64,000 bases of DNA from Lathyrus oleraceus. Its lineage: Eukaryota > Streptophyta > Magnoliopsida > Fabales > Fabaceae. Shown here piece after piece: positions 10,871 to 22,360 of the stretch. The notes under the pieces were generated by a model. The model had not been told where the DNA came from, ran no database searches, and saw only the letters and a list, made by a program, of their open reading frames with translations. The position numbers and the translations under genes were made by a program. The stretch's first letter is position 1, and each line of letters begins with the position of its first letter. The stretch covers positions 33,352,699 to 33,416,698 of the forward strand of contig NC_066581.1 of NCBI RefSeq assembly GCF_024323335.1. Direction: 5' to 3'.

Positions 10871-10999
10871 CATCTGATCTTGGTCTTTCTACCAGAGTAA
10901 AATCAACCAGCCATTGCTTGTTTCCAGTTAGTTGATTTGAGCAGACAGTGTCTATATACCACCAGTATACCATTGTTCTACCTACATTCTCAGATTCCA

Positions 11000-11940
11000 T
11001 CAATAGCACAGGTTCATCATCAGACTCTCCTCTAACTGTGCTAGCTTCTTCACCCTTGTTAACCTTGTTTGACCAACAATCAACAGCAAAATTACCAATC
11101 TTTTTGCAACTGTAGCACTAAACCTTTCTCTTATCAAACTTCTCATTTCCCTTCTTAACATTCTTATGTTTATTCTCATCTAAATTAGAGAGCTCTGAAT
11201 TCTAAGCACCACCACCATTATTTTTCTTATTTTCTAGCCATGCTTGCTTCGGTTCTTCTTGGCAAAAGAAGCTTTCAGAACCTGAGCTTTTAGAGCCTAT
11301 TTTGTTTCTCTTTTAGAATTTCTTTTAGTCAGACGCAACTCTTGTGCTTCTAAGTTACTATGAAGTTCTTCAATTCTCGTGGTGCTAGTGTCTTTCAAAT
11401 GTTCTATGGCTACAACTATGTAATCAAATTGAGGAGTAAGTGATCTTAGAACCTTTTCAATGATTACTTGTTCAAATAGCGTTTCTCCACAAGACTTTAT
11501 CTCATTCGTGATCACAATCACTCTGGAGACGTAGTCAGACACCTTATCATTGTCCTTCATGCTGAGATTCTCATATTGTTTGCGTAGGGACTGCAACTTT
11601 ACTTTCTTCATTGATCCGTCACCACCATAGCACCGCACAAGTGTATCCCACGTTGCCTTCGCCGTCGTCGAGTCAACAATCTTCTCAAACACCTTTGTAT
11701 CCACACACTGGTGAACATAGAACAATGCATTCTGATCTTTCTTCGTTTCACGTTGCACATTTATTTGCGCTTCTATTGTATTTTCTGCAACCGACGTCTA
11801 ACCGTCATTGACAAGATCAAGAACATCTTGAGCAACAAACAACACACGCATTTGAATCGGGCATCAGTTCCAATTCTTTATGTCAAATACTGAAAGCTTT
11901 GTATTCAAGCTACCGGTTCCGTCGTTTATCTTTGTTCTTG
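11000..11940 (-). pseudogene. copia gag remnant
   Basis: UBN2-type gag with motifs LNTKLSVFDIKNW (near the start), TWDTLVRCYGG and a zinc knuckle beginning CYSCKK (about 11080-11125; the His position reads Asn). It is interrupted by several stops, one in the N-terminal region (about 11790) and one after the ETK at about 11297. No functional product is expected. Confidence 0.75.
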
Positions 11941-12116
11941 TGAAAATCACTCAGTTCTCACCAACATTTGTGTTTCCCAAACCCTAAGAATCAAGATTTA
12001 TGATTCTCTTTGATTTTGATCTTCAATTCAACGCGAATTTGATGAACGAAGTCAATCACACACCTCACTACGCTCGTGTTTCTCTGTGAATCAGAATATG
12101 AGCTCTAGATACTTAT

Positions 12117-12389
12117 TGTTGGAGTTAACAACAAAATTTCATTGATGCATAAGAAGAAAAAGAAGAAAAAGATGATGAAAGAATTGCAGAATTTGCAAAG
12201 AGAGAAAGAGAGAAAACATAATTGTAACTAACTTTTCTCAAACACAATTTCTCAAATTCACAAATCTGTTACAAATGTAACTAACTTTGGGTTTATATAC
12301 ATTAACCTAAATTCTAATGCAAACCAAATGCAAACTCAAAATTTAAATGAAATGCAAATTAACAATTTGAATTTGAATTATATTTAACA
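12117..12389 (-). repeat. 5' LTR of the decayed copia element
   Basis: 273 bp from TGTTGGAG to TTTAACA. A degenerate tRNA-Met primer-binding site (GCTCTAGATAC on the plus strand, about 12101-12112) adjoins it. Its right two fifths match 9500-9602. Confidence 0.75.
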
Positions 12390-12497
12390 GTAATCGATTA
12401 TTAAAATATAGTATCCGATTAAAACCGTTTAAACAAGACAAATCAATACACCGGTAACCCGGTTACCAAAACGCAATATTCGGATACAATACTTAAA

Positions 12498-13043
12498 TTA
12501 TGAAATTTTCGCAATATCCTCTAACAAAAAGCTAAAAATAGCTATATCCTTAACCCTTCCTTTGATATACGAATACTTTCTAAGTACACCCTCCCTAAAG
12601 AACCCCGCCTTTTCCAAAACCCTCTGTGAAGCTTGATTCTCCGTATCAACAAAAGCTTGCAACCTTACCAAATAAGGAATATCCTTGAAAACTTGTGATA
12701 CAGCAACCTTAACAGCTTTGGTGCAAATCCCTTTACCCCAGTAGTTAGCAGCTACACCAAAGCCAACCTCAGCCCTACACCTATCATCATCATCATGATC
12801 ACCAGATCCGGCCAGAGAAATTGAAATGAATCCAATAGTTTGATTGTCAATGCATATTGAACGTGTCCAAGGGTGAGGAATGAGTACATCTTCAATATAA
12901 CTCAAAGTTTGTTCCCTTGAAACCAAAGTTTTCCTTCTAGTAAAGTTTGTTACTCTATCGTCACATGCTACTAACATGAAATCATCCACGTCGCTTAACT
13001 TGAATGGCCGCAGAGTGATTCTTGACAACAAATCAACTGCCAT
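12498..13043 (-). CDS. GNAT-family N-acetyltransferase (RimJ/RimL-like, Acetyltransf_3)
   Basis: Single-exon gene of 181 codons from ATG 13043; the upstream extension in the same frame begins with TTG and is unlikely to be used. Residues 7-20 (SRITLRPFKLSDVDD) are the typical start of plant GNATs of the At2g32020/At3g22560 type. Acetyl-CoA-binding motif A is GFGVAANYWGKGICTKAV (about 100-117). Motif B is the QASQRVLEKAGFFREG region (about 137-152). The length suits a compact one-domain GNAT of this group. An acidic insert (about 85-92) is absent from the paralogue at 57154, to which it is about 60% identical by eye. The predicted reaction is acetyl transfer from acetyl-CoA to an amine; the substrate is unknown. 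It is flanked by TEs but has no disrupting stop or frameshift. Confidence 0.9.
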   Translation of the reverse strand: MAVDLLSRITLRPFKLSDVDDFMLVACDDRVTNFTRRKTLVSREQTLSYIEDVLIPHPWTRSICIDNQTIGFISISLAGSGDHDDDDRCRAEVGFGVAANYWGKGICTKAVKVAVSQVFKDIPYLVRLQAFVDTENQASQRVLEKAGFFREGVLRKYSYIKGRVKDIAIFSFLLEDIAKIS

Positions 13044-13112
13044 AGCTATACTATAGTACAAAGAGAAATAATGTATTAATCAAATGAGTTGCTAGGGATA
13101 GAAGGATTAGCT

Positions 13113-13121
13113 TGTATATAT
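13113..13121 (-). promoter_or_regulatory. Candidate TATA box of the first GNAT gene
   Basis: The minus strand reads AAATATATAC about 75 bases upstream of the ATG at 13043, a plausible spacing for a plant promoter with a short leader. Position and composition are the only evidence. Confidence 0.4.
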
Positions 13122-13289
13122 TTGTTTATATTATACAATGAAAATAAAAGGGAGAAAGGGACAAGGAATAAAACAAACAATATATCGACAGAATCTTATG
13201 CACAACTTTCTTGGATTAGTTTTGGCACCCTTGTTGTCTTGTACGGCAACCCATCGTTATACTATTATTATTATTTTATTTTTTAGATA

Positions 13290-14480
13290 TGCTTTTTTAC
13301 TGCAATATGCTTTTTTACGGCAATATTATATGTTTACGGATCGATTTGATTTGATATTGAATCATGGGTTGGTTTGGTATTAAAATGTAAGAATAATTTA
13401 TTTATTTTAAATGAAATAAATATTTTCATTTATACGTTATAAATATAAAAATTAATATAATAAACTTTTGTTATTGGTAAATATTATAAATATAATACAA
13501 ATATTTGTCACTTGAAATATCAACCAACATTATTTTTCAATACTTTTTTAGTTTTCAAATTCAATTTTTTTATAATACACGTTCTTTTAAAAATTGGACT
13601 GAATTGTCGGGTATAATTGATTAGATTGAGAATCGAAGGTAAATTCGAATAGGTCAATCTTTCAAAATTATTAGTGGATGAAAATCAAAGTAAAATAAAA
13701 AAATCTGGATAGAACTGTCCAAAACCATTCAAATCAAAGAACCCAAGCTGATTTGTAAAACCATTCGATTAAAAAAATATATCAAATTATTTTTTTTTAT
13801 AAAATATTTAATATGTCAATATTAAAACTTAACATATATTCCTCAATTACAAAAAAAATTCCTCAATTACAAAAAAAATCTGTGTTTTTTTTACGATCAT
13901 TCAAACTTTTAAGTTTTGACAATCTATTATAATTTTTCTTTCAACCACACTCTATCATCATCACGCTCTCTCTTTAAAACATGATTATAATGTTCAACTC
14001 AATATTGATTGTCGTTCAAATCAATATTTTTTTTGTTGTCAATTAAAACTTGTTTGTCATAATTCAACTCAAATTCATTTTTTGTTGTTTAATAAAGTAT
14101 ATTATATTATTTATTTTTGATATTATATCTTATTTAATTTAAGTATTCTTAATTATTTGAACTTATTTTATTATTATAATTTATTTATTTAAATTTAAAT
14201 TTAAATTAATTTAACTTATATTATTATATGTATTATCGATATTGTTGTATTATATTTGTAATAAATTTTTATAATATTTATTTTATTAAGTTGTGAGTAT
14301 ATATGATATATTTATTTAAATTTATTTTATATTATTAATTTATTTAATAATCGATTCGATCGTAGATTTAATCGGTTGAATCAATTAAATTTTAAACCGT
14401 AAATTTTATCGATTTAATTTTTAAAAGATTGATACACAATTGATTTAATTGAAATGTATGCCATTAATCAACACACTTTA
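13290..14480. other. AT-rich intergenic DNA
   Basis: Strongly AT-rich with no supportable gene. A 19-20-bp direct repeat (ATTCCTCAATTAC plus an A run) occurs twice at about 13839-13878. The stretch at 14340-14460 has degenerate ATCGATT/AATCGGTT repeats. Nothing else is recognised. Confidence 0.6.
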
Positions 14481-14482
14481 TG

Positions 14483-14545
14483 TTATAGTTCAGTGACAAG
14501 AGATGTACGCAACATCAAGATGTTATGTTGAGTTCAAATCCCATC
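14483..14545 (+). repeat. Possible tRNA-derived SINE head
   Basis: Has an A-box-like stretch (TAGTTCAGTGAC, about 14486-14497) and a B-box-like stretch (GAGTTCAAATCC, 14530-14541), spaced about 40 bases apart as in plant SINE pol III promoters. No poly-A tail or target duplication was identified. Confidence 0.3.
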
Positions 14546-14994
14546 GAACACAAATGTAAAATAATTATGATGCTAATCAATTCAAGATGTATATCTTAAC
14601 TTAAGCAAGAAAGACGTTAAATCATAATTAATTTGGTGGATACTACTCTTTCAAGAATGTGATCTTAAAATAAGGGACAAAAAGAGAAGGAAAATGCTGT
14701 GGTCGATTTTATCTTCAAAGCTATGATCGGAAGCTTATGAGAAAAATAATGTTGAATTATATCTTAATATAATTTTTTTTCAAATGCAGTTTTTTTGCAC
14801 GTGTCCTTATAAAAATACCATGGTATACTAGATTTGTGAACTACCTAGTAATTGTAGTTATACCACCCAGAGGAGTCAGCTTTCACGCGGATGATAGGCT
14901 GACGCTAAAAAAATCATATATGGTTTGTTTTTTTTCTGACGTTTCTAAGCAGCTTTTTTGAAGTGAAAAGAAAAAAAAATCTTTTTGATTTTTA

Positions 14995-14998
<4 letters not shown>

Positions 14999-15079
<81 letters not shown>
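14999..15079. repeat. (TA)n microsatellite, about 40 units
   Basis: Uninterrupted TA dinucleotides over about 80 bp, flanked by AT-rich non-coding sequence. Confidence 0.99.
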
Positions 15080-15082
<3 letters not shown>

Positions 15083-15805
15083 ATGCATCATTTCTAACAA
15101 TATTTCAAGAGAATAAAATCTATATGAAATCTTAATTTCAAAGCATTCTCATCATCTTCAATCTCATTATATGCATACACACAAATAAATTACACATAGT
15201 CATTCTTTGTTTGGGTTGATAACGTCCAATTTAGAATTTTATCTAAGTATGTCGTCTAGAATTTGGGTTGATAACGTCTAATTTAGGTTGATTGTACTAT
15301 AAATTGGATTGAGGTCTTTTAGGGTTTCAAATCATAAAATCAAGGTGGAGTTTTTCTTTAAGGTCGTTTAGGGATTTGAAGGTTTTGGACAAGATTACAC
15401 AATCCAGATCCGATCTAGTGAAGTCTTTGAAGAACGGGAGGTTCTTGCAAAGGAGTAGCGTGATACGGTGGATCGCATTGGTAAATATTGGGTTACAACA
15501 ATTGTGCGTTTTGAATTCGATCGAGTGGAAGCTTTGAAGAACAAGGGGTTTCTTGCAAAGAGAGGTAGCGTGAGACGGTGAATCAAAGTTGCATTGTTGG
15601 ATTACTTGATCAAGCTTTGATCAAGGGAAGAGAATGTGCCATAATCAACATCAAACTTAAGGTTTGTAACGTTGGATTTCTACATCACTCTTGTATACAT
15701 ACATTTGCAAATTAAGGTTAATATTATTATCTCAATTCGAGTTCGAATTAAGGGCACACGTATGCATAGCAAGGTCGATTGAGGAACTTCCTAAATAAAT
15801 TTTTG

Positions 15806-16093
<288 letters not shown>

Positions 16094-16555
16094 TTTATTT
16101 TTTATTTGCAAATTATTGATTTCATTGATTGTGCGATCAATTTGTTTGGATAATGTTTTTGTTCACATTTTGAAATTGGTGTTGTTGAGTTGAGATCACA
16201 TTTTGAAATTCTTTAGATTGTGATTGGATTTTATGATCAACAAAACCGTATAAAATTTCAAACAATATCGATTGCACACTAGGTGTTTGATAATTTGCCA
16301 CAATAGATTTTTTTTTTTGTGAATTATCATTGAAAGTAGACTATCCTTGTTGCTTTGCATTCAACTAGTTTTGATTAATTGTGTTTGGTTAATTTGTGAT
16401 TCATTATCATACAGTGATTATGATTACACATATCCGAGTTTTTTGATAGCGGGTTTGGTTAGACGATTTGATCTGGGATACTTCCGATTACTTTTGCGCG
16501 CCATAAATTTTTCAAAACTATTTTTTGTCAAAGCTTTTAACTAGTGATCTATTCA

Positions 16556-16569
16556 CCCCCCCCCCCCCC
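16556..16569. repeat. C14 homopolymer
   Basis: Fourteen C residues, 27 bases before the degenerate primer-binding site. A C-rich run ahead of CTCTAGATC is usual near the end of LTRs of this copia type, but 14 C is long. Confidence 0.95.
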
Positions 16570-16648
16570 TCTAGATCCAAGCATATCGTCTAACAAGGGG
16601 TATCAAAGCTCCGGTTAATTTCGTGCTTAAATATTTGCTTATTCGAAA

Positions 16649-17999
16649 ATGGCTACCGAACCTACAGGGGCGTACAATAGAGCACCAATTTACACCGATG
16701 AAAATTATGGCTACATTAAAGCTTGTATGCATCCATATCAACTCGGTTGATAAGGGTGTATGGGACGTCATCATCAATGGTCCTAGACAAATTACAATGA
16801 CCAATGGTGAAGGTATCGTCGTGCCAAAACCGAAAAATCAATGGAATGATAATGATAAGAAATTATGGTCATATGATTGGAAAGCACAAAATATTCTCAT
16901 ATATGTATTCGGTGTTGATGAATTTTATCGTGTTTTCCATTGTGAAACCACCAAAGCTATGTGAGACGCATTAGAATGTGAGGGAACTAATGAGGTCAAA
17001 CAAGCTAGGATCAATATATTGAATCAAGAGTTTGAACTCTTTCATATGAAGCACAATAAAATCATTACCGATATGCAAAAGAGGTTCACACATCTTATAA
17101 ATCGGTTGAATGCTCTAGGTAAGCCTATTTTCAATGATATTGCTACTAATAAAGTTTTGAGGTGCCTTAATAGGGAATGGCAACCCAAGGTCACCGCAAT
17201 CAAAGAGGCGAATGATCTTAAAATACTTGATCTCAATACTTTGTTTGGCAAATTAGAAGAACATGAGCAAAAATTCACTTGCTTGAAAAATATGAAAAAA
17301 AGCATGAGAAGAAGATGAAGAAGGAGAAAGGTAAAGACAAGGAGGTAGAGAAGAAGTTTATTGCTCTAAAGACTTCTAGCTCAAAGTCCTCACACAATGA
17401 GAAAAGTGATTATGAAATAAAAGATGACAATGATTCTGATGAAGAAGATATGGGATTGTTCATCAATAATTTTAATATATACATGTGGAAACATGGAGAT
17501 AAGTACTCCGACAAGAACCAAAGCAAACCTAGAAGGCTATCTAACTCCTTAAAGGAATATGATAATAAGAAGGGTAAATCTAGAAGTTCATGTTACAATT
17601 ATAGAAAAGCAGTTCATTATAGGTCGAAGTGTCCTATAATCAAGAAAGACAAATAAAAAGGTCATCACAAAAAATATAGCAAGTCTAGAAGAGCCTATGT
17701 TGTTTGGGAGGGTGGAAGTGATTCTTCAAGTGATGAAAGCTCAAGTTCAAGTACGACCAAGATTTGATACATGGAAAACAAAAAGAAGAAGAAGATTTTA
17801 TTTTATTCTAAGCTTGAATCTACTCATGAATTAGCTTATTCTCAATTATAGTTTTTTTATTGAAATTCTACATAGACAAGCCATAGACAATTTCAAAAAG
17901 TTAGCTTCAAACAAAAGAATATTTTCACACTTGGAAGCTAAAATTCTGGAAAATGAAAAGAATATTGAAGCTCATGAGAGAGAGTTTCAAGGTTCAAAA
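16649..17999 (+). pseudogene. copia gag, broken
   Basis: Starts at ATG 16649 (MATEPTGAYNRAPIYTDENY). It shifts frame at about 16725-16745 and continues with VDKGVWDVIINGP. A TGA at 16962-16964 replaces the Trp usual between AM and DALE. The UBN2 region follows (ARINILNQEFELFHMK). After another frameshift (about 17280) there is a Lys/Asp/Glu-rich linker and a damaged zinc knuckle (CYNYRKAVHYRSKC, second Cys lost). The tail at 17767-17999 resembles a gag coiled coil with scattered stops (IDNFKKLASNKRIFSHLE). The frame is clearly inactive. Confidence 0.8.
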
Positions 18000-18907
18000 G
18001 TGAGCTCATGAGAGAGTTTGAGATGACGGACCTTGGTGTAATGAATTACTTCCTTGGCATAGAGTTTCACAAGTCAAAAGTGGGGATGCTTATGCACCAA
18101 AGGAGGTATGCTCTGGATATTTTGAAAAAGTGTGATATGGAGCATTGTAATGCTTGTATTACACCTTGTGAGGCTAGAGTGCAGCTGTCCAAAAGTGATG
18201 AGGAGGATGATGTCGATCTAACGCTTTACCGGAGCTTGATTGGATCGTTACGGTATTTGTGTAATACGCGACCGGACTTGGCTTTTAGTGTCGGTATTGC
18301 GAGTAGATTCATGGAGAGACGGAAGGTGTCTCACTTGGCGGAGGTCAAAAGGATCCTTAGATATGTGAAAGGTACTCTTGGTTGCAGAATTCTCTTTCCC
18401 GCATCGGACACGGGGCATAAGTGCAATTTACTTGGCTACACCGATTCCAATTGGTGCGGAGATAAAGATGACCGAAAATCGACGGCGGGGTACATCTTTA
18501 TGTTCGGTAGTACACCAATCTCTTGGTGTTCGAAAAAGGAACCGGTTGTAGCATTCTCTTCTTGTGAGGCCGAGTACATTGTGGCGTCGTTAGGTGTGTG
18601 CCAAGCTATGTGACTTATGAATCTATTGAAGGAATTGGGATATGGTGATGATGATGCCACCACACTGTTTGTAGACAATGTTTCTACAATAAATCTTGCG
18701 AAGAACCCGATTGCACACGGAAGAAGCAAGCATATTGAGATGTGGTTTCATTATTTGAGGGAATTGGTTGGTGATGGAAAGCTTAGATTGAGCTATTGTC
18801 GAAGCAAAGATCAAGTCGTGGATTTGTTGACAAAGGGTGTGACAAATGATGTGTTCAAGAGGCTAAAGAAGTGCTTGAGCATGATGGACTTGGAGCAACT
18901 AAAGTGA
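18000..18907 (+). pseudogene. copia reverse transcriptase C-terminus and RNase H
   Basis: Begins abruptly at SELMREFEMTDLGVMNYFLG, the part of RT after the catalytic YVDD, and runs through RNase H (YTDSNWCGDKDDRKSTAGY, SSCEAEYIVAS, LFVDNVSTINLAKNPI, IEMWFHYLREL) to a stop at 18905-18907. A TGA at 18611-18613 replaces the Trp expected after CQAM. Protease, integrase and the RT core are missing. The upstream gag is probably from another copia lineage, because the flanking LTRs do not match. The join at about 17970-18015 shares the repeat GCTCATGAGAGAG. Confidence 0.85.
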
Positions 18908-18914
18908 GGTGGTG

Positions 18915-19232
18915 TGTTAATTGAAAATTAAAATTCTGTTTTTTTTTCCTTCCAAAATTAACAGATTTTATTTTCTATAGAGTCACTTTAGTTGTAGCTT
19001 TTATTCCCAATGTATAAATACATTTGTATCATTCCAATTCAAGGTTAATGCAAAAATCTATACTCATCCAAATATTACTATTCTCTCTATTTTCTCTCTC
19101 AACTTCATCTTCCCCAATCTTCTTTTCTTCCACCATTGTTGAACCTTTAATTTTCAGTTTTATGTTTTATGTTCCAACAAAATTCACTCTGAGTTTTCTC
19201 TGCATTCAATCTCTCTTCTCCCTCCCCTAACA
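18915..19232 (+). repeat. 3' LTR of the copia RT/RNase H fragment
   Basis: Starts TGTTAATTG after a purine-rich GTGAGGTGGTG tract and ends CCCCTAACA, about 318 bp. A TATAAATA box lies inside (about 19013-19020). No matching 5' LTR is found upstream. Confidence 0.6.
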
Positions 19233-19400
19233 CTCAAAACTCTCCATCATTAGTTAATAGAGCTTCATCAATGGAAGCTCTGAACAAATGAGCATAGCAT
19301 AATCCTCTCTCTCTACCTCTATACATTATGCATTCTCCTAATCAATAACACAACACCATCAATCCCTACGGACTACTGAGAAGAAGAAGAAATAACAAGA

Positions 19401-19517
19401 ATGACAAAGGGTGAAGGTTTGAAGCTTATTACCTTATCGTCTCTATGTAATTTTCTCCCATCATCATCTTCTTCGAGTAACTTCGAATTCCTCCCAGGGA
19501 AATTCTTTGTTCTGCAA
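19401..19517 (+). CDS. Possible isolated first exon (low confidence)
   Basis: A 39-codon frame from ATG 19401 (MTKGEGLKLITLSS...) includes a Ser run and ends at GCAA followed by GTAAGTG, a near-perfect plant 5' splice donor. No second exon is recognised downstream; the sequence passes into LTR-like DNA. It may be a captured gene fragment or chance. No family is recognised. Confidence 0.22.
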
Positions 19518-19599
19518 GTAAGTGCACATCCTTGACTCTTCCTTGTTTTCTTCAATCTTGTTACTGCTCCCTGGAATTTGAGTACGTGAACCATAACCC

Positions 19600-22360
19600 T
19601 AAGGTATTGACCCTGGATTGTGGTTTATAGTCATTTAATTTAAGATTTAAGACTTAGGGTTATTGGAAGTTTTGGTGAGGGATAAGGAGATTCGTTGAGG
19701 AAGCTTGAATAATGGTGAGAATCAGAGAGAGGACAAAAAGGTGAGTCCTTTGGTGGTGTTTTGGGGTTGATTAGCCTTGCTCCGCCACCTCCGACACGAT
19801 GGAGTAATTTTTGGAGAAGAGAGAAAGTTATGAGAGAGGGAGAGTTTTGGATGTGAAGTGGTAACTGAATGAGGTTCGGCCTGAATCTTTGCCTTCCCCT
19901 TAGATTTTTGTCTCGGGCCTAAGGTTGTTTTCAAGCCCATTGATCTTGCTTCCTGCACCCTCTACCCGCGCTACACTCCCCTCTACAACAAGCCTCTTTT
20001 GGATTTTAGGCCTCTTGCGAGGCCCGTGCAGAATTGTTACAATACATCCCCTGTCAGCAATGCACCATTGGCCCTTGTTTTTTTTATTATTTGTTTTTTA
20101 GTCTTTTTTATTATTCTATCTTTTGTTAAATACTTGTTAATGAATTTCATATATTTTGATGATTCATAAATCATGTTTAGTTTAGTTTAATGATTTCAAT
20201 TAGTTTTAATTCCCTTTTTTTAATCAAATAACATGGTTTTGGTTAGAATTCAATTAGGGTTATGACTTATATTTAATTAGGATTTAGACCTAATTTGTAG
20301 GAATTAATTAACTTGTTAGAATTAGGTTTTGATATAACACAAGATCATTGTATATTTTTCCCTTTAGGTTTTAACTTCCCCTTTGTTTAATCCTTAAAAA
20401 TCCTTGTGTCTGATTCATGTGAACTCTTATTCTATCCTTGATGATTTGATTTATCAAAGTAATTTTTGATCAGTTAATCATTTGACATTTCTTACTCCCT
20501 TATCCAATGAAGGGATCATAAGTCCCTTGATCACTTGAGAGGATTAGCCTTCTGCACTGAAACCCAAGTCGAGTTTCATTCAAGATTTTGAAGTTCAGGA
20601 CTTCACACTCAAGTCAATACAGATCAAGTTAAGATATTGCAGACAGACTGGACACTGGACTACTATGCAAAGCACCACAAAATTTCTTCTTCAACAATTG
20701 TCAGTTATGATAAGGACGACACGTCATAAGCCTTAAGTAGTAGAGAAGGGATGAGAGAGATAACTCATATCCTCATTTCGAATATCTTTGGGTACGGGAC
20801 GAATGACCCAATTGCTCAGAGTATTCTTCTCTACTCATAGACTTTAGTGCAATTCGAGTCAAATAATTATCAAGTCTCCTTCTTCACTAGCAACACTTTA
20901 TCATAAGAAGCAACAAAAATAATCTTCTTAAACACTTGTCAATCATGAAGAGAGTTACATGCCACAAGACTTAAGCAATGGAGAAGGATGAGAGGGAATT
21001 TTTCCTATCCTTGTCTAGGGAGCCTCTACGTACGGGGCGTAGGCCCTGGTTATTTAAAGTATTCGCCTCCGTTCGTAGACTTTAGTGCAATTTGAATAAT
21101 TTTTTTTTCAAGTTTGCTTCAACAATCTTCATCAATAATACACTTTCTCTTTGGATCAAACACGACAATCCTCTTTGATATTCATACATTATTTAGGTTA
21201 ATCACCTCATGGTTGAGCACTCATCTCTGAATCAATTTCTTCATGCACTGCCTTATAGAGTTACAGACTCTGCCAACCTTTCATTTTTCCCTGTGGAGTT
21301 ATAGACTCTGGAAAATCTTCATGTTTGCCTTATCAGTCCTCTTGTGCTTAAGAAAACCATTTCTCATTCATCTTTTCCTTATCAGTCCTCTCGTGCTTAG
21401 GTGAACCCTTTCTCTCTTTCTTGTTTTCCTTATCAGTCCCCTTGTGCTTAGGCAAACCATTTCTCATTCATGTTCGCCCTTATCAGTCCTCTCGTGCTTA
21501 GGCAAACCATTTCTCATTCATGTTCTCTTTACCAGTCCTCTTGTGCTTAGGAGAACCATTTCTCTCTTTCTTGTTTGCCTTGTCAGACCTCTCGTGCTTA
21601 GGCGAACCCTTTCTCTCTTTCTTAATTGCCTTGTCGGTCCTCTCGTGCTTAGGCAAACCCTTTTCTATCTTGTATGTTTGCCTTATCAGTCCTCTCGTAC
21701 TTAGGAAAACCGTTTCTTATTCATGTTCGCCTTGTCAATCCTCTCTTGCTTAGGCAAACACCCTCTTTTTTCTCTTTGGCCATACCATTTATTGGTTAAC
21801 GCCACACTCTTTGATTCAAATACACAATCATTTGTTATTTTTGGGCTAATCACTATCTATAGGTTAATACCATATTCATTTAATCTCTTTGGCTAATTAC
21901 CATCTATTTTTTAGTGTCACATTCTTTCTATTCAAACAATTTTCTTCGCCTTTTGGCAACCTAATCAACTCTTTCTTTCTTTGTTTCTATCCTTAGTTCC
22001 ACGAACTAAGGGACTCTAATTTTCTCATTGCACTATGAGAATACATAGGCACAAGGGTTTGAATCCTTGGAGAGCACACTAATTATTAAACTTATTTTTT
22101 CCTTTGTTGAGAACATTGCAAGTAACCTTTAGACAGCAACACCCATTCGAGCAAAGGACAATCAAAATGGTTCTCGTTGAGTACAACGGATGTAAGGGGT
22201 GCTAAAACCTTCCCCTTGTATAACCGACTTCTTACTCATTTCTCTTCCCCTGGGTTTTATCGATGTTTTCCCTTTTTTTCGGGAATAAATAAAGTTTGAT
22301 GGAAACTCTATTGTATCTTTAAGGGTGCGATGCGCTCAGGTATTTTTTACGGTGAACAAT
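19600..22360 (+). repeat. Probable Ogre/Tat-type Ty3/gypsy LTR
   Basis: No gene. The 3' end (about 21990-22350) has the modules GAATACATAGGCACAAG, CCTTGGAGAGCACACTAAT, CCCCTTGTATAACCGACTTC, GGGTTTTATCGATGTTTTCCC and GGGTGCGATGCGCTCAGG, recognisable from legume Ogre-like LTR ends. Internally it holds a duplicated block (about 20700-20870 and 20930-21090, sharing TAGACTTTAGTGCAATT) and a 50-bp tandem array. The left limit is uncertain and no primer-binding site follows. Confidence 0.5.
21329..21765. repeat. Tandem array, nine units of about 50 bp
   Basis: Repeats of CTTATCAGTCCTCTCGTGCT followed by TAGG and a CATTTCTCATTCATG-like tail, beginning near 21329, 21378, 21429, 21480, 21528, 21578, 21630, 21682 and 21731. 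Units vary by several bases, so the array is old. The Leu/Ser-rich frames here are artefacts. Confidence 0.85.

Larger units (their letters stand above)
9500..12389 (-). mobile_element. Decayed Tork/TNT1-like Ty1/copia element
   Basis: Read on the minus strand: right LTR 12117-12389, gag, a protease-integrase remnant, then only the last part of RNase H, and a truncated left LTR (9500-9602). The LTRs share the module TATACATTAACC plus a following A/T-rich tail. All frames are broken. Most of integrase and reverse transcriptase is gone, and a gypsy LTR fragment sits at the gap. Confidence 0.85.

Noticed and set aside
12449..12467. Short inverted repeat GGTAACCCGGTTACC downstream of the GNAT gene considered as a terminator
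   Set aside because: Six-base arms only, no T run, and plant pol II genes do not use such terminators.
21444..21753. Leu/Ser/Pro-rich repeated frames
   Set aside because: Product of the 50-bp tandem array in a probable gypsy LTR, with no conserved start or family.
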